From Bacteroidaceae bacterium (lineage in GTDB: Bacteria > Bacteroidota > Bacteroidia > Bacteroidales > Bacteroidaceae): DNA of 64,000 nucleotides. The notes beneath the pieces are model-generated. The model was not told the origin of the DNA. It made no database searches and saw only the letters and a program-made list of their open reading frames with translations. The translations under genes and the position numbers were made by a program. This document shows positions 35,801 through 44,613 of this stretch, one piece after another. Location of the stretch: NCBI GenBank assembly GCA_024398495.1, contig JAKSJA010000004.1, positions 24,043-88,042 on the forward strand. The letters are read 5' to 3'. Numbering within the stretch: the stretch's first letter is position 1; each line of letters opens with the position of its first letter.

Positions 35801-36965
35801 CATCGTTGGCTTCATCCTGTGGCGCAGAAGAAAACAGGCAGCCATGGTCCGTGCAGCACGCGAGAAACTCACCCCACAGGGAAAAGACGTGATAATAACC
35901 GTCTCTCATCTGAAGATGCGGTTTGAAGATGGTGTCATGCCGCTCAAAGACATCAACGCAGAAATACGCAAGGGAGAGGTGATAAGCATCATCGGCCCTT
36001 CAGGAACAGGCAAGAGCACATTCCTACGGTGTCTGAACCTGCTCAACACCCCTACAAGCGGTAGTATCATCATAGACGGGCAAGACATCCTCGCACCATA
36101 CGCAGACGTACCGTCATTGCGACAGAAGATGGGCATGGTATTCCAGTCATTCAACCTCTTCGACCACATGAACGTCATCGAAAACATCATGTTCGCACCC
36201 GTCTATCTCAAGAAGACAACACGGGAAGAAGCGCGTGAGGAAGCCATGCGACTCCTGCAACTCGTAGGACTCACAGAGAAAGCCAACGCCTATCCTGACA
36301 TGCTCTCTGGAGGACAGAAGCAACGTGTGGCAATAGCACGCGCACTCGCCATGCATCCAGAGATTCTGCTCTTCGATGAGCCTACCTCCGCCCTCGATCC
36401 GACAATGGTCAGCGAAGTTCTCGGAGTCATGCGCACCCTCGCACGTCAGGGTATGACCATGATGGTCGTCACCCACGAGATGAAGTTCGCACGCGAGGTC
36501 TGCAACAGAGTCTTCTATATGGACAAAGGACTCATCTACGAAGAAGGCACGCCAGAGCAAATCTTCGACCATCCACAGAAAGAACGCACACGCATCTTCG
36601 TCAATCAGATACGCCAGTGCACCTACGATATAAAGAGCGTCAACTACGACCCTTATGAGATGATGTCACAGATAGACACCTTCTGCACACGATACAACAT
36701 GTCAGCCGTCACTATCGACCATATCATGCACATCGTGGAAGAAAGTCTGCTCATCATAGGCATCACACCGGGTATGCAGGTCAATGTCAGTTACGGAGAG
36801 AAAATGTCCGATGTCGAAGTTACCATCACCACACCGACGACACTCTCTGACGACATCCTTACCAACTCCGACCACGAACTCTCTGTGACGATGATACGGG
36901 GCATGAGTCAGTCCATCGACCTCACCCACACCTCATCAGGCACGACCCTCACCGTCAAGGTCTGA
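32877..36965 (+). CDS. single-chain amino-acid ABC importer: permease, solute-binding lobes, ATPase, extra domain
   Basis: A 1362-residue protein. Residues 1-225: HisM/GlnP-type permease with the EAA loop near 125 (EAGLSLG). About 228-240: hydrophobic stretch ending LLVFLATSC, lipobox-like (Cys240). 246-366: C-terminal lobe of a family-3 solute-binding protein. 385-600 and 623-835: two complete SBP domains. 857-952: N-terminal lobe of another SBP. 962-986: membrane helix. 1004-1245: ATPase, with Walker [10 protein letters not shown] (1040-1048), LSGGQKQR (1143-1150) and Walker B ILLFDEP (1163-1169). 1247-1362: extra domain, perhaps GHKL-like. The likely substrates are polar amino acids. The SBP part adds up to three N-lobes and three C-lobes in permuted order. 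No frameshift is seen across 4 kb. Confidence 0.92.
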   Translation: MHGIIEAFKNNLIEEDRYMMIVDGLYATLIITVFAAIFGTILGGGICWMRMNRHKWLRKTAEAYIDIMRGTPVLVLLMLMYYVVMAPVEADAILVAIITFAMNASAYICEMLRTSIESVSKGQTEAGLSLGLTKSQTFFRIVLPQAVQKVIPVYQGELISLLKNTSIVGYIAVMDMTKASDLIRSRTFDAFFPLIIVAIIYFLIAWLIGLLLKTFTRRRLSAGAVRMMIPALLVFLATSCDNGEQKKYKDLDDVMHHGSIAVMEGSVYDIALSEKYPNANIARVNSIAEAAEFVLSGKAVAMSAMDIQCKFIRHKDPQLCFLPDTVTKIDIAAGFPKGSPLREDFNLFVKKIKNDGTLDEAYRRWMRVDVDSVKMPNIKVPQKGKPLVMCVTGTQMPLNMMRGNECVGYDVELAMRFAQYMHRPLELMMTSFQGLIPALTTGKADFALSSLIVTDERKKKIDFSIPYFHDTGVALTLRDNYLNGHLITDEESLRGRKLASLLGLYVEDDVKKEFGEDNVMIFNTETDLYNAVTSGKTDAALVDHMTLPSRLRKYPDLDTIPSHFPKLPLGVGFVKNDSTLSRSFQQFITQIKESGQLEEMRKRWIDGEGKSRHMDVKSVTIGKPIRVGVTSTMPPLNFISHGTYDGLEVEMMRRFALWMKRPVEFVTTDFGALIPSLTKGKVDCIVSTIKITPERAKKITLIPYLESRLLFVFKRQQILTSTFSEASLKGKTVSTIMGAYMEQELVRDYGMDNVKVYNTETDVFHSVARGLVDGGFMDDLATIENLRKNHDLDTVASHFHPLDVGAGFRKSDKEFAEQFRTWWQGFGKSDEGRDMTDRWRTKTGDARHKDVKVPTLGEPLRVAISGDMTPFNFSSNGDYDGFEVEMMRRFGASIGRPVQFVVMNFGAMIASLNAGKVDVITSMMNVTEEREKAILMVPYMQSKVVIVYRKPDANAAASDMQAAMYLLILLVIIAIIVGFILWRRRKQAAMVRAAREKLTPQGKDVIITVSHLKMRFEDGVMPLKDINAEIRKGEVISIIGPSGTGKSTFLRCLNLLNTPTSGSIIIDGQDILAPYADVPSLRQKMGMVFQSFNLFDHMNVIENIMFAPVYLKKTTREEAREEAMRLLQLVGLTEKANAYPDMLSGGQKQRVAIARALAMHPEILLFDEPTSALDPTMVSEVLGVMRTLARQGMTMMVVTHEMKFAREVCNRVFYMDKGLIYEEGTPEQIFDHPQKERTRIFVNQIRQCTYDIKSVNYDPYEMMSQIDTFCTRYNMSAVTIDHIMHIVEESLLIIGITPGMQVNVSYGEKMSDVEVTITTPTTLSDDILTNSDHELSVTMIRGMSQSIDLTHTSSGTTLTVKV

Positions 36966-36986
36966 TTGTTTCTTGACCCTTGGGAT

Positions 36987-38069
36987 ATGAAAATAAGCAA
37001 GTTCCTCTTGGCATTAGTGGCAATTCCTGCGTTCTCCTTTGTAACTCAGGATTGCCACGCACAGGAGAAAAAATCTTTTACCGACAAAATACTGAAGAAA
37101 GCCGATTCAGTAAGCCATCTCCTTTATACAAAAAAGATAAAAACCGACACGAACTATGTCATACGCCCGATACGCCCTTGGACAATAAAATTAAGATATG
37201 ATTTGAAGCGTACATACTTCAGCACCGACGACCTGTATGACAATCAGAGATACAAATACTATTTTGAAAACGACTTCAACTCATCAATAGGATTTAGTGT
37301 CAACTATCAAGGACTTTCCATTTCCCTTTCTTTCAATCCCCAGAAATTTTCCAGCAAGAACAACGATACAGAGTTCAACTTAAACTACTATAATAACAAG
37401 TGGGGATTCGACATCTCATATTCAAATGTCAGGCGATTTCGAGGATCTAACGAATTCATCGACCTTTTTACAGACAAAAAGGAATCTTGGGGAGACACCC
37501 ATCTGAAAGGTTATTCTGCAAATATCTATTACGTCTTCAATAACAAGAAGTTCTCTTATCCGGCAGCATTCAACCATACATGGATACAAAAACGTAGTGC
37601 AGGAAGTTTCATCACAGGAATTTCCGTATATACAGGCAAAGCAGACGTCGATCTCTCCATATTTGATGAAGAATGGGCAAGACGACTACGTTATATGATA
37701 GATGAAGTGAGGATGAAATATTTCTCAATAAATTTCGGATATGCTTACAATTTTGTTCCAAGCAGACATTGGCTGTTACATGCATCGTTTGTACCTGGCA
37801 TAATGCTGTGGAAGGATTATACGGCAGACATAGTAGCATTCGACATCAACTCAAACGGAGTGCCATACACCCCATATTCTACCGAGCGATGGCCAAAGCG
37901 GATTACCGATTTTTCAGGAACATTGCGTCTTGGCGTAACTCATTTTTGGGATAGATATTTTCTGGGAGCCACCGTTGTCAAGCAGTTTGAATACGTTGGC
38001 GACAGCGACATCGCAACAATGTACGGTGGCAGATGGAAGATACGCACCTACGTAGGAGTAAGATTGTAA
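36987..38069 (+). CDS. DUF4421 family exported protein
   Basis: A 360-residue protein with a signal peptide (MKISKFLLALVAIPAFSFV) and a body rich in alternating aromatic and polar beta-strands (for example YYFENDFNSSIGFSVNYQG). It ends VRL after TYVG, as expected of a beta-rich outer-membrane protein. It matches the Bacteroidetes DUF4421 family, of unknown function. I start at ATG 36987, 21 bp after the ABC gene, because the signal peptide begins there. Co-transcription with the dipeptidase and importer suggests an envelope role, but nothing more specific can be read. Confidence 0.8.
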   Translation: MKISKFLLALVAIPAFSFVTQDCHAQEKKSFTDKILKKADSVSHLLYTKKIKTDTNYVIRPIRPWTIKLRYDLKRTYFSTDDLYDNQRYKYYFENDFNSSIGFSVNYQGLSISLSFNPQKFSSKNNDTEFNLNYYNNKWGFDISYSNVRRFRGSNEFIDLFTDKKESWGDTHLKGYSANIYYVFNNKKFSYPAAFNHTWIQKRSAGSFITGISVYTGKADVDLSIFDEEWARRLRYMIDEVRMKYFSINFGYAYNFVPSRHWLLHASFVPGIMLWKDYTADIVAFDINSNGVPYTPYSTERWPKRITDFSGTLRLGVTHFWDRYFLGATVVKQFEYVGDSDIATMYGGRWKIRTYVGVRL

Positions 38070-38195
38070 CCCTTTTTTACTTAACTTTCAAGTTATGCCA
38101 ACTCTAACAATCTCCCGAAAACAATAAATATCACACTTCATCTTTCTATCAACCATACCACATCGTACAAAACACTATTCCTCATCATGCAACCC

Positions 38196-38635
38196 ACCTG
38201 ACATGGCGATGTGTGCAACCTAACGTGAAGATGCGCATCACTTGACGTGATGATGCGTGTCACCTGATGTGATGATGCGTGTCACCTGATGTGTCGTTAA
38301 GACCTACCAGACCTATTGTCAAGACCTATCTGACTTGGCGGGTAGAATCAGCATTGTTGTCGGGCAGACCTACCATCCAGGCAAGTTAGAATCAAACTCT
38401 GTGAGCCGTAGATGTGACTTGCCTTTATATCGGATGTACGCATCGCATAGTTTTGTTGTACTCATCACAAAGATTGTTTGTGCGTGTCAAAAAGAAGTGA
38501 CAAACTCGTCATAAAGAAATGGTCAACTCTTCATAAAGAAATGCCCAACACTTCATAAAGTTTTTAGTAACTCTTCACGTAGTTTTACCCACATCTTCAT
38601 AAAGAATTTCATAACGCGTCATTTCAACAACATCT
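38196..38635. repeat. 22-bp-period tandem array, about 20 units
   Basis: Units start every 22 bp from 38196 without slipping. The first six or so begin ACCTGAyrTG and contain GATGnG; a transitional stretch follows (38284-38437). From 38438 the units begin ACkC and contain TCATAAAG at a fixed offset. The first 250 bp are closely copied at 63650-64000, and the later unit type recurs at 2007-2094. There are no spacers between units. Confidence 0.85.
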
Positions 38636-38704
38636 TCACGTCGTTTTGACAAAAACTATATGAAGTGTTGAAATCGTAATCCGCTCGCAGAGTCTGTAGT
38701 CGAG

Positions 38705-38732
38705 AGTCAACTATCAACAGTCAACGGTCAAC
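38705..38732. repeat. 7-bp tandem repeat (nnTCAAC), four copies
   Basis: Four consecutive heptamers: AGTCAAC, TATCAAC, AGTCAAC, GGTCAAC. The same heptamer occurs inside the dnaX 3' region at 62965-62992 and 63055-63081. Confidence 0.8.
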
Positions 38733-38828
38733 GGCTTTTTTATTGTCGGATAAACTCAGGTGACTTGAAAGTTGCATGTGCGTAGGTAGAGATTACAAAT
38801 GCGGTCATTCGTATTTTCTATTTAGCCT

Positions 38829-38970
38829 GGTCGCATCATCAATTACGGCTGGTTTCATTATCAATTTCAGTTGCACACATCAGCAATTGCGGTTGCTGAC
38901 ATCAACAATTGCGGTAGCGCACATCAGCATTTGCGGTTGCTAACATCTGCATTTACGGTCGCTAACAGAA
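38829..38970. repeat. 22-bp tandem array, six units
   Basis: Units start at 38829, 38851, 38873, 38895, 38917 and 38939, with a fading seventh. The shared core is ACATCAGCAATTGCGGTTGC or close variants. It has the same period as the neighbouring array but a different consensus. Confidence 0.85.
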
Positions 38971-39092
38971 ACGAGAGCATCTCCCAAAACTGCCTAACGG
39001 CACTCCTCATTACGGGACAACCCTTCTGCTGTCGCAAGCAGACACATCTAATGTCTGCCCCGCTGGAGAAGAGGACAAAAAAATACTGCTGT

Positions 39093-39126
39093 TTTCGTTA
39101 TCAATTAAGAAAATTTTCTATCTTTG
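39093..39126 (+). promoter_or_regulatory. promoter of the lipase-like lipoprotein
   Basis: TATCTTTG (39119-39126), with a weak -33 element (TTTC, 39093-39096) 22 bp upstream. Predicted leader is about 70 nt. Confidence 0.55.
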
Positions 39127-39201
39127 CACCTGAAATGTAGCAACTACGAAAGTTTATAGTTTAAGAGTTTAGAGAATATATTATTTATCAACAAGTAAAA
39201 A

Positions 39202-40485
39202 ATGAAGACAATGAAAATTAAGTATTTTGCACTTATGCTTGCCGCCGTACTGACATTTACGGCCTGCAACAACGATGATGACAGCACACCAAGTTCACCA
39301 ACGGGTCCTACAATTGAGACTGGCAATTGGTGTGGGACATTGGATGAATATACTATCACAGTCAAAGATATGATAGATCTGATTACAACGGCAGTACCTG
39401 ATATTGCAGACTATGTTGACCTTTTCGCAGATTTACTCTGTGATGTCAATGTCGCTAAGATAAAATATACTACAACAGATCCGGATGGAAATATTATCGA
39501 AGCATCAGGTTTAATAACCTATCCTTCAAAAATGGAAGAATATGATCACATTCTAAGCGTACAACATGGTACGATGGATGTGAATGGTGGTCCGACAGAT
39601 CAGGTATTTCCCATTGAGACGTTACCGGTGTTCAATGGCGAGTTGGTTGTAATGGCTGATTATCTTGGTTATGGCGTCAGCAAGACTAAGGATTTGAAGA
39701 ACACGTATATGCATGCCAAGACCACTGGCACTGCATGCGCAGATATGTTACAGGCTGCCAGACAATATCTGGACAGCAAAACCGATTTGGAGTGCATCAA
39801 TGACGATGTGCGCTTAATAGGCTACTCGCAGGGAGGTCAGGCCACTATAGCTACACTGTTTGAATTGGAGAGACGTGGACTTGGCGAGCAGATATCGCTG
39901 GTTTGGGCGGGAGCCGGACCATACGATATGGTATCGTTCCTCAATGAAAGTATCAAGAATCCGACCAGCAGAAAAAATGCATATATTGTTCATTCTATTG
40001 AGGGTGTGATAAATGGTGACAGACTGACTTTTGACAAGCATAACATATACGCACCTGAAATGTTTGAAAACGGAAGAGAAGACATTTTCACCAAACGCTA
40101 TCTCTCGGAATGGCCGGACATCATCGGAGCTGACATCCATAAAATACTGCATGAGGACTTTTTCAAAGAGAACTATGGTGGAGACCACACAGATGTTCAC
40201 AAGCTCATGGAGCATATGCGTTCAAACTCAGTAGTAAATATTAAAGACAAACTGAGTGACAATGTTCTCATCTCCCTACATCACAATCCAGATGACACAT
40301 ACGTACCGTACTGTTGTGCAGAGAGTGCGAACGAAAAATGGGAGGATAACAGTGAACTGATCGACCTGTACTTAGGCAATGATCATCCCGCAAGCGGGGC
40401 TGAGTTCCTGTTTGATTATATGGGAGAAAAATACCTCTGGCTGGAATTGATTCTCGTTCCGATAATCAATGATGTTATCAATTAA
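39202..40485 (+). CDS. alpha/beta-hydrolase lipoprotein (secretory-lipase-like)
   Basis: A 427-residue lipoprotein: signal peptide ending LTFTAC with acidic residues right after the Cys (CNNDDD), a mark of surface-exposed Bacteroidetes lipoproteins. The hydrolase domain has the elbow GYSQGGQ (Ser209), and candidate Asp and His residues lie in HNPDDTYVPY and NDHPASGAEF. The layout resembles fungal and bacterial secretory lipases (LIP family) and cutinase-like esterases. The substrate is unknown. It stands alone with its own promoter and terminator. A second Met, three codons in, is an alternative start. Confidence 0.82.
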   Translation: MKTMKIKYFALMLAAVLTFTACNNDDDSTPSSPTGPTIETGNWCGTLDEYTITVKDMIDLITTAVPDIADYVDLFADLLCDVNVAKIKYTTTDPDGNIIEASGLITYPSKMEEYDHILSVQHGTMDVNGGPTDQVFPIETLPVFNGELVVMADYLGYGVSKTKDLKNTYMHAKTTGTACADMLQAARQYLDSKTDLECINDDVRLIGYSQGGQATIATLFELERRGLGEQISLVWAGAGPYDMVSFLNESIKNPTSRKNAYIVHSIEGVINGDRLTFDKHNIYAPEMFENGREDIFTKRYLSEWPDIIGADIHKILHEDFFKENYGGDHTDVHKLMEHMRSNSVVNIKDKLSDNVLISLHHNPDDTYVPYCCAESANEKWEDNSELIDLYLGNDHPASGAEFLFDYMGEKYLWLELILVPIINDVIN

Positions 40486-40510
40486 GAATTATAAAGGAAA
40501 GGAGTAACAA

Positions 40511-40545
40511 AAAACGGCAGTCGGAAACGGCTGCCGTTTTGTTTA
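40511..40545. terminator. bidirectional hairpin terminator
   Basis: A 10-bp stem AAAACGGCAG/CTGCCGTTTT (40511-40520 with 40531-40540), flanked by A and T runs, so it can end both the lipase-like gene (rightward) and the opposing lipoprotein gene (leftward). Confidence 0.88.
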
Positions 40546-40609
40546 GAAATTAAAGTTTAGAGTTTTTATTTCTTGAAGTAATTTTTATCTAACTCTAAAA
40601 TTCCATGTT

Positions 40610-41620
40610 TTACAGAGGTATTACATCGCCTGTGACGGCGTCAACGCCTGCAACACGACCGAAGATATACATTGGATGTTCATACTTTGGATCGAGGATG
40701 TGGCGGAAGGTCATAACAGAGATGTGCTTATTTTTAACACTTGACTCTGCAAATATCCTGACGGCTTCCTTGAAATATACGCGGATGTCGTAAGGATTAA
40801 ATTGCTCACTACCCTCCCATCCCGGTGGAGCTGTGAATGTATGACGGATTCCTTTGTCGAAATTACGTGCAACATATATTTTTTGCTCGTGCGGCTTCTC
40901 GAATATTGCAGTATCGCATACAACATGTATCTGATTGAGTGGCAACTCATCGATATATCCGCTTAAGGTAGTGTGTACTTCATAGAAAAGGACATCTTTT
41001 CCGTACTTTTCCCTCGCCCAATTGAAATCGTCTATCATTGCATCATTGAAAGAAGGGGTTGTCATAGCAACTATATTTCCGTTATTGACATCTACGCCTG
41101 CATACTTTCCGAAGATATACAATGGATGGTCGTACATGTCTTTATAGAGTGGTCGGCGTACTGTCAGGTATCTTGTATGAATATCGCTGTATTCATCTGA
41201 TGCCTTCATTATCTTCACTGCCTCTTCGAAAGTAACCTTAAAGTCTTCTATGAACATATCGTCACTTCCTTCAAAAATGTCATCTACTTCTTCAACACTC
41301 TTTGTACCTTTCTCCAAATCATGAATCAGGAAGACAACCTTCTGATCTACTTGATAGATAGACGTCATCTCCGATACCTTCATCTCGTCTGCCTCTGTCT
41401 CGTCAAACCAATCTTCAAGCATTGCATCCACTTCGAGGAAACGGATGGACTCTGCAGAACTGTATTTGCTGTTTACAAAGTCACAGTCTTCTTTTATAAG
41501 GTCATTAAAAGTCTTGCCTGCTGGTGAGTTGTCATCATCATCGTTACAGGACGTCAAAAACAAGCACATAGTAAATGCACATACTGTCAGCATCATCGCT
41601 GATTTTAATAAATTATTCAT
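40610..41620 (-). CDS. lipoprotein with two similar C-terminal repeats (PepSY-like)
   Basis: A 336-residue lipoprotein: signal peptide ending FLTSC, followed by NDDDDN, again the surface-lipoprotein pattern. The body contains a duplication: FEEAVKIMKAS...HPLYIFGKYAGVDVNNGNIV around residues 130-185, and FKEAVRIFAESS...HPMYIFGRVAGVDAVTGDVI at the C-terminus. The ending gVDa-tGdVi resembles PepSY-type domains, which are often inhibitors or binding modules. I do not recognise the whole protein. It faces the lipase-like lipoprotein across a shared terminator; any functional link is speculation. Confidence 0.75.
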   Translation of the reverse strand: MNNLLKSAMMLTVCAFTMCLFLTSCNDDDDNSPAGKTFNDLIKEDCDFVNSKYSSAESIRFLEVDAMLEDWFDETEADEMKVSEMTSIYQVDQKVVFLIHDLEKGTKSVEEVDDIFEGSDDMFIEDFKVTFEEAVKIMKASDEYSDIHTRYLTVRRPLYKDMYDHPLYIFGKYAGVDVNNGNIVAMTTPSFNDAMIDDFNWAREKYGKDVLFYEVHTTLSGYIDELPLNQIHVVCDTAIFEKPHEQKIYVARNFDKGIRHTFTAPPGWEGSEQFNPYDIRVYFKEAVRIFAESSVKNKHISVMTFRHILDPKYEHPMYIFGRVAGVDAVTGDVIPL

Positions 41621-41692
41621 AGCTTCACTAATTTTAAATTTTTGCGGTGTAAAGTAAGTATTTTATTAGCAATAATGTTTTTTCTGATTTTC

Positions 41693-42397
41693 TCAATTAT
41701 GCACGAGTGTGCCGATGTTTTCGCCTTTCATGACTTTGACGAGGTTGCCATAGATGTCCATATTGAAGACGAGAACAGGGAGGTTGTTCTCCTTGCACAT
41801 GGCAGTGGCGGTGAGGTCCATGACTTTGAGGTTGCGTTTGTATATCTCATCGAATGTGATATCGTCGAACTTCGTTGCCGTAGGGTCTTTCTCTGGGTCG
41901 GCGGTATAGACTCCATCAACGCGCGTACCTTTCATCATGACGTCCGCCTCTATCTCTATGCCTCGCAGCGAACTGCCTGTATCGGTAGTGAAATAAGGGC
42001 TGCCAGTACCTGCAGAGAAGATACATACATATCCTTGCTCCATTGCCTCTATTGCCTTCCACTTGGTGTAGAACTCGCCGATAGGCTCCATGCGTATGGC
42101 TGTAAGCACTTTTGTCTTCACGCCAAGGGCACCGAGGGCACTGCTGAGTGCGAGTGAGTTTATGACGGTGGCACACATTCCCATCTGGTCGCCTTTCACC
42201 CTGTCGAAGCCCTTGCTTGCTCCTGAGAGTCCTCGGAAGATGTTGCCGCCGCCGATGACGATACCTATCTGTGTTCCCATCTCATAAACTTCTTTTATCT
42301 GTCGGGCATAGTCGTTAAGACGCTCGGTATCGATACCGTAGTTCTGGTTGCCCATAAGGCTTTCGCCACTTAACTTCAATAGAATTCTTTTGTACAT
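41693..42397 (-). CDS. pyrH: UMP kinase
   Basis: Phosphorylates UMP to UDP in pyrimidine nucleotide synthesis; hexameric and cytoplasmic. The 234 residues begin YKRILLKLSGESLMG, with GGGNIFRG, the nucleotide-binding DRVKGDQMGMCATVINSLAL and GTGSPYFTTDTG. It is the last gene of the leftward psd-pssA-birA-pyrH run, 21 bp after birA. Confidence 0.96.
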   Translation of the reverse strand: MYKRILLKLSGESLMGNQNYGIDTERLNDYARQIKEVYEMGTQIGIVIGGGNIFRGLSGASKGFDRVKGDQMGMCATVINSLALSSALGALGVKTKVLTAIRMEPIGEFYTKWKAIEAMEQGYVCIFSAGTGSPYFTTDTGSSLRGIEIEADVMMKGTRVDGVYTADPEKDPTATKFDDITFDEIYKRNLKVMDLTATAMCKENNLPVLVFNMDIYGNLVKVMKGENIGTLVHN

Positions 42398-42418
42398 ATT
42401 TTTTACGGTTTTACGGTT

Positions 42419-43198
42419 TTATATTTTAAATTTTACTTGGTGAAAATCGTATGTCTTAGTGATGTCGTCTGGGGTGCGAAGAACAAGATGTCCGTCTTGT
42501 TGAACATCTGCTATCTCAGCCTTAAAAGCACCGTTTTCATCGATAAAACACCATATCCCATCTCTGCGATAGAGTCGGCTTTTATAATCGTCTTCTATAT
42601 CCTTTATTCGACCTTCCGCATGACGTTGCATCTCCGACAGGAAACTGTCGATGATGGTGGAGAGCAACCGTTCTCTGTCTATTTCCTTGCCTGTATGATG
42701 TATTAGTGAACAAGGGTTTGGTGCATCACTGTGGAAGGTCTGTTGGTTTACGTTGAGTCCTATGCCTATGATACTGTCAGCGATATGCTGTCCCTTGATG
42801 GTGTTCTCAATGAGTATGCCACACACCTTGCTGTCATCAATGTAAATGTCATTAGGCCATTTTACAGTGAGTGCCGTCTGCCGTATGTCTATCTGCTCAC
42901 AGAGTGCCCTGACAAGTGCATTTGATATCATCATGGAAATGATGAACTGCTGTGTGGGGCGTATGTCGAGCGGATGTATGAGTATGCTGAAGGTGAGATT
43001 CTTGCCATGTTCAGACTCCCATGTATTGCTGCCACTACCTCTGCCATGCGTCTGTGCCTCAGCGACCACGACCCGCATGGTGTCGCTGACATCACGATGA
43101 GCTTTGAGCCAGTCGTTGGTAGATGGGATTATATCGAGATGGGTGACGGTCACTTTTTCGTTATCTGATTGTTGATGAACGACAGTAGTACGTACCAT
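42419..43198 (-). CDS. birA: biotin-[acetyl-CoA-carboxylase] ligase
   Basis: Attaches biotin to the carboxylase carrier protein. It is the catalytic domain only, without the N-terminal HTH repressor domain of E. coli BirA. Key motifs are STNDWL, the biotin loop AQTHGRGSGSNTWES (GRGR-type) and VKWPNDIYI. ATG 43198 gives 259 residues and overlaps pssA by 49 bp. A GTG at 43153 overlapping the pssA stop (GTGA) would give 244 residues starting right at the domain, and is equally plausible. Confidence 0.92.
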   Translation of the reverse strand: MVRTTVVHQQSDNEKVTVTHLDIIPSTNDWLKAHRDVSDTMRVVVAEAQTHGRGSGSNTWESEHGKNLTFSILIHPLDIRPTQQFIISMMISNALVRALCEQIDIRQTALTVKWPNDIYIDDSKVCGILIENTIKGQHIADSIIGIGLNVNQQTFHSDAPNPCSLIHHTGKEIDRERLLSTIIDSFLSEMQRHAEGRIKDIEDDYKSRLYRRDGIWCFIDENGAFKAEIADVQQDGHLVLRTPDDITKTYDFHQVKFKI

Positions 43199-43866
43199 GC
43201 TATGATGACGGCAAAGGCGTTGCTGCCGAGTAGTATAATCAGGAGGAGTGACGTGATGATGAAGATATAGCGTACCTCGTTGCCTTTCCACTTACGGAAG
43301 GTGTGAAACTTCAATGCAAACATCGGAAACTCTGCGATTAGCAGGATGCACGACAGTATGAGCAGCACAATGATGATGACAAATGCCGTAAACCCTCCGG
43401 TACGGAAGTAGGAAGCATATCCTGTGAGTAGTGATGCCCAGAAGAGTGCGTTTGCCGGTGTCGGCAGTCCTATGAATGATGATGTCTGTCTTTCATCAAG
43501 ATTGAATTTTGCAAGACGCAGTGCCGAGAAGGCTGCCATGACGAAAGCAACATAAGGAATGACATTGATGCAACAGCAACCGAGACACTGAGAGCAGAGC
43601 ATACTGCGCAGGGTATCGAAGATTATTGCTGACGGAGCGAAGCCAAATGTGACGACATCCGCCAGTGAGTCAAGTTCCTTGCCTATAGGCGTAGATACGT
43701 TGAGGAGTCGTGCTGAGAAACCATCAAAGAAGTCGAAGACAGCTCCTGTGACGATGAAGAAGAATGCCCATTCCTGATGTCCTGAGAGTGCTTGCTGTAC
43801 TGCTATGCAGCCAGAGATGAGATTACAGCACGTGAGGATATCGGGGATAGCTTTCTTTATGAACAT
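43150..43866 (-). CDS. pssA: CDP-diacylglycerol-serine O-phosphatidyltransferase
   Basis: Makes phosphatidylserine from CDP-diacylglycerol and serine in the membrane. The CDP-alcohol phosphotransferase motif reads DFFDGFSARLL...GKELDSLAD (DG..AR...G...D...D), and the 238 residues form about six to eight membrane helices. It lies 4 bp after psd, which decarboxylates its product, so the pair supplies phosphatidylethanolamine. Confidence 0.95.
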   Translation of the reverse strand: MFIKKAIPDILTCCNLISGCIAVQQALSGHQEWAFFFIVTGAVFDFFDGFSARLLNVSTPIGKELDSLADVVTFGFAPSAIIFDTLRSMLCSQCLGCCCINVIPYVAFVMAAFSALRLAKFNLDERQTSSFIGLPTPANALFWASLLTGYASYFRTGGFTAFVIIIVLLILSCILLIAEFPMFALKFHTFRKWKGNEVRYIFIITSLLLIILLGSNAFAVIIAWYVLLSFINNQITKK

Positions 43867-43870
43867 TGTA

Positions 43871-44563
43871 CTATTTGAGCTTTGCTATTACTGTCTGGTC
43901 GCCAACCGTTGCCTGCCCCATGGTGACGCACACCTCAGTACCGAGAGGGAGAAAGACATCTACGCGCGACCCTAACTTGATGAAGCCGAGATGTTCATCA
44001 ATATAACACTCTTCATCTTCCTTGGCGTAGGTGACGATGCGGCGTGCCACAGCACCTGCTATCTGACGGCAAAGAACACGCGTACCGTCCGCTGTCTCTA
44101 TGAGGGTGTCAGCACGTTCATTCTCTTCGCTTGCCTTTGGCAGCCATGCCTTGTGCCACTTGCCGTTTTGGTGTTTGACGGAGACAACCTTACCGTCAAC
44201 AGGGAACCAGTTGGCATGGACATTCCATAGGCTCATGAATATGCTGACCATCAAACGACGGTCATGGAAATATTCATTCTCCTCCACTTCCTCTATGACG
44301 ACAATGTGTCCGTCTGCAGGAGCAACGACAATCTTGTCGGTATCCTCGTCTGCAAAATAACGTATAGGGCATCTGTAGAAGTTGAGGGCGATACAATAGA
44401 GTATGCCGAAGACTGCAACAAACAAGATAAACGGAAGGTTATTTTCAAATGAATACAGCAGGACAAGGGCAACAGCAACAAGAACGAGGGCACTCAAAAA
44501 GAGAGTCTTCGTTCCTTCGCGATGTATTCTTATCTTCTTGATTTTTTTCAACTTTCCGCCCAT
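43871..44563 (-). CDS. psd: phosphatidylserine decarboxylase proenzyme
   Basis: Converts phosphatidylserine to phosphatidylethanolamine. It is the short, single-membrane-anchored type (230 residues). Autocleavage at Gly-Ser within [11 protein letters not shown] creates the pyruvoyl group; the LGSR form is common outside enterobacteria. The N-terminus has basic residues and two hydrophobic stretches (about 17-50). I start at 44563 ([17 protein letters not shown]); an in-frame ATG nine bases upstream would leave only about 5 nt of leader from the predicted start of transcription. Confidence 0.93.
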   Translation of the reverse strand: MGGKLKKIKKIRIHREGTKTLFLSALVLVAVALVLLYSFENNLPFILFVAVFGILYCIALNFYRCPIRYFADEDTDKIVVAPADGHIVVIEEVEENEYFHDRRLMVSIFMSLWNVHANWFPVDGKVVSVKHQNGKWHKAWLPKASEENERADTLIETADGTRVLCRQIAGAVARRIVTYAKEDEECYIDEHLGFIKLGSRVDVFLPLGTEVCVTMGQATVGDQTVIAKLK

Positions 44564-44582
44564 ATACTGCATCTTTTGCGTA

Positions 44583-44613
44583 CAAAGATAACATTTTTTG
44601 TATTACGTCCAAA
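44583..44613 (-). promoter_or_regulatory. promoter of the psd-pssA-birA-pyrH run
   Basis: Read leftward: TTTG (44613-44610), a 19-bp spacer, then TATCTTTG (44590-44583). Transcription from about 44576 leaves a very short leader. Confidence 0.8.

Larger units (their letters stand above)
38070..39201. other. intergenic gap of 1,132 bp, mostly short tandem repeats
   Basis: No terminator is obvious after the DUF4421 gene. From about 38150 to 38635 the gap is a 22-bp-period array, 38705-38732 is a 7-bp repeat, and 38829-38970 is another 22-bp array. 38733-38828 and 38971-39090 show nothing I can name. A frame of 89 codons at 38871-39140 is built from repeat units and is not accepted as a gene. 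The lipoprotein promoter is at the right end. Confidence 0.7.

Noticed and set aside
38196-38635. Possible CRISPR array
   Set aside because: Repeats abut with no unique spacers, unit length is 22 bp, and no cas genes are nearby.
38871-39140. Open frame of 89 codons in the second repeat gap
   Set aside because: The first half is translated from 22-bp repeat units; there is no promoter, and the composition is repetitive.
41642-42157. Rightward open frame of 171 codons opposite pyrH
   Set aside because: Antisense to a complete UMP kinase gene with no motif of its own.
43150-43291. Longer birA start at 43291
   Set aside because: It would overlap pssA by 142 bp and add a His/Arg-rich segment unrelated to biotin ligases.
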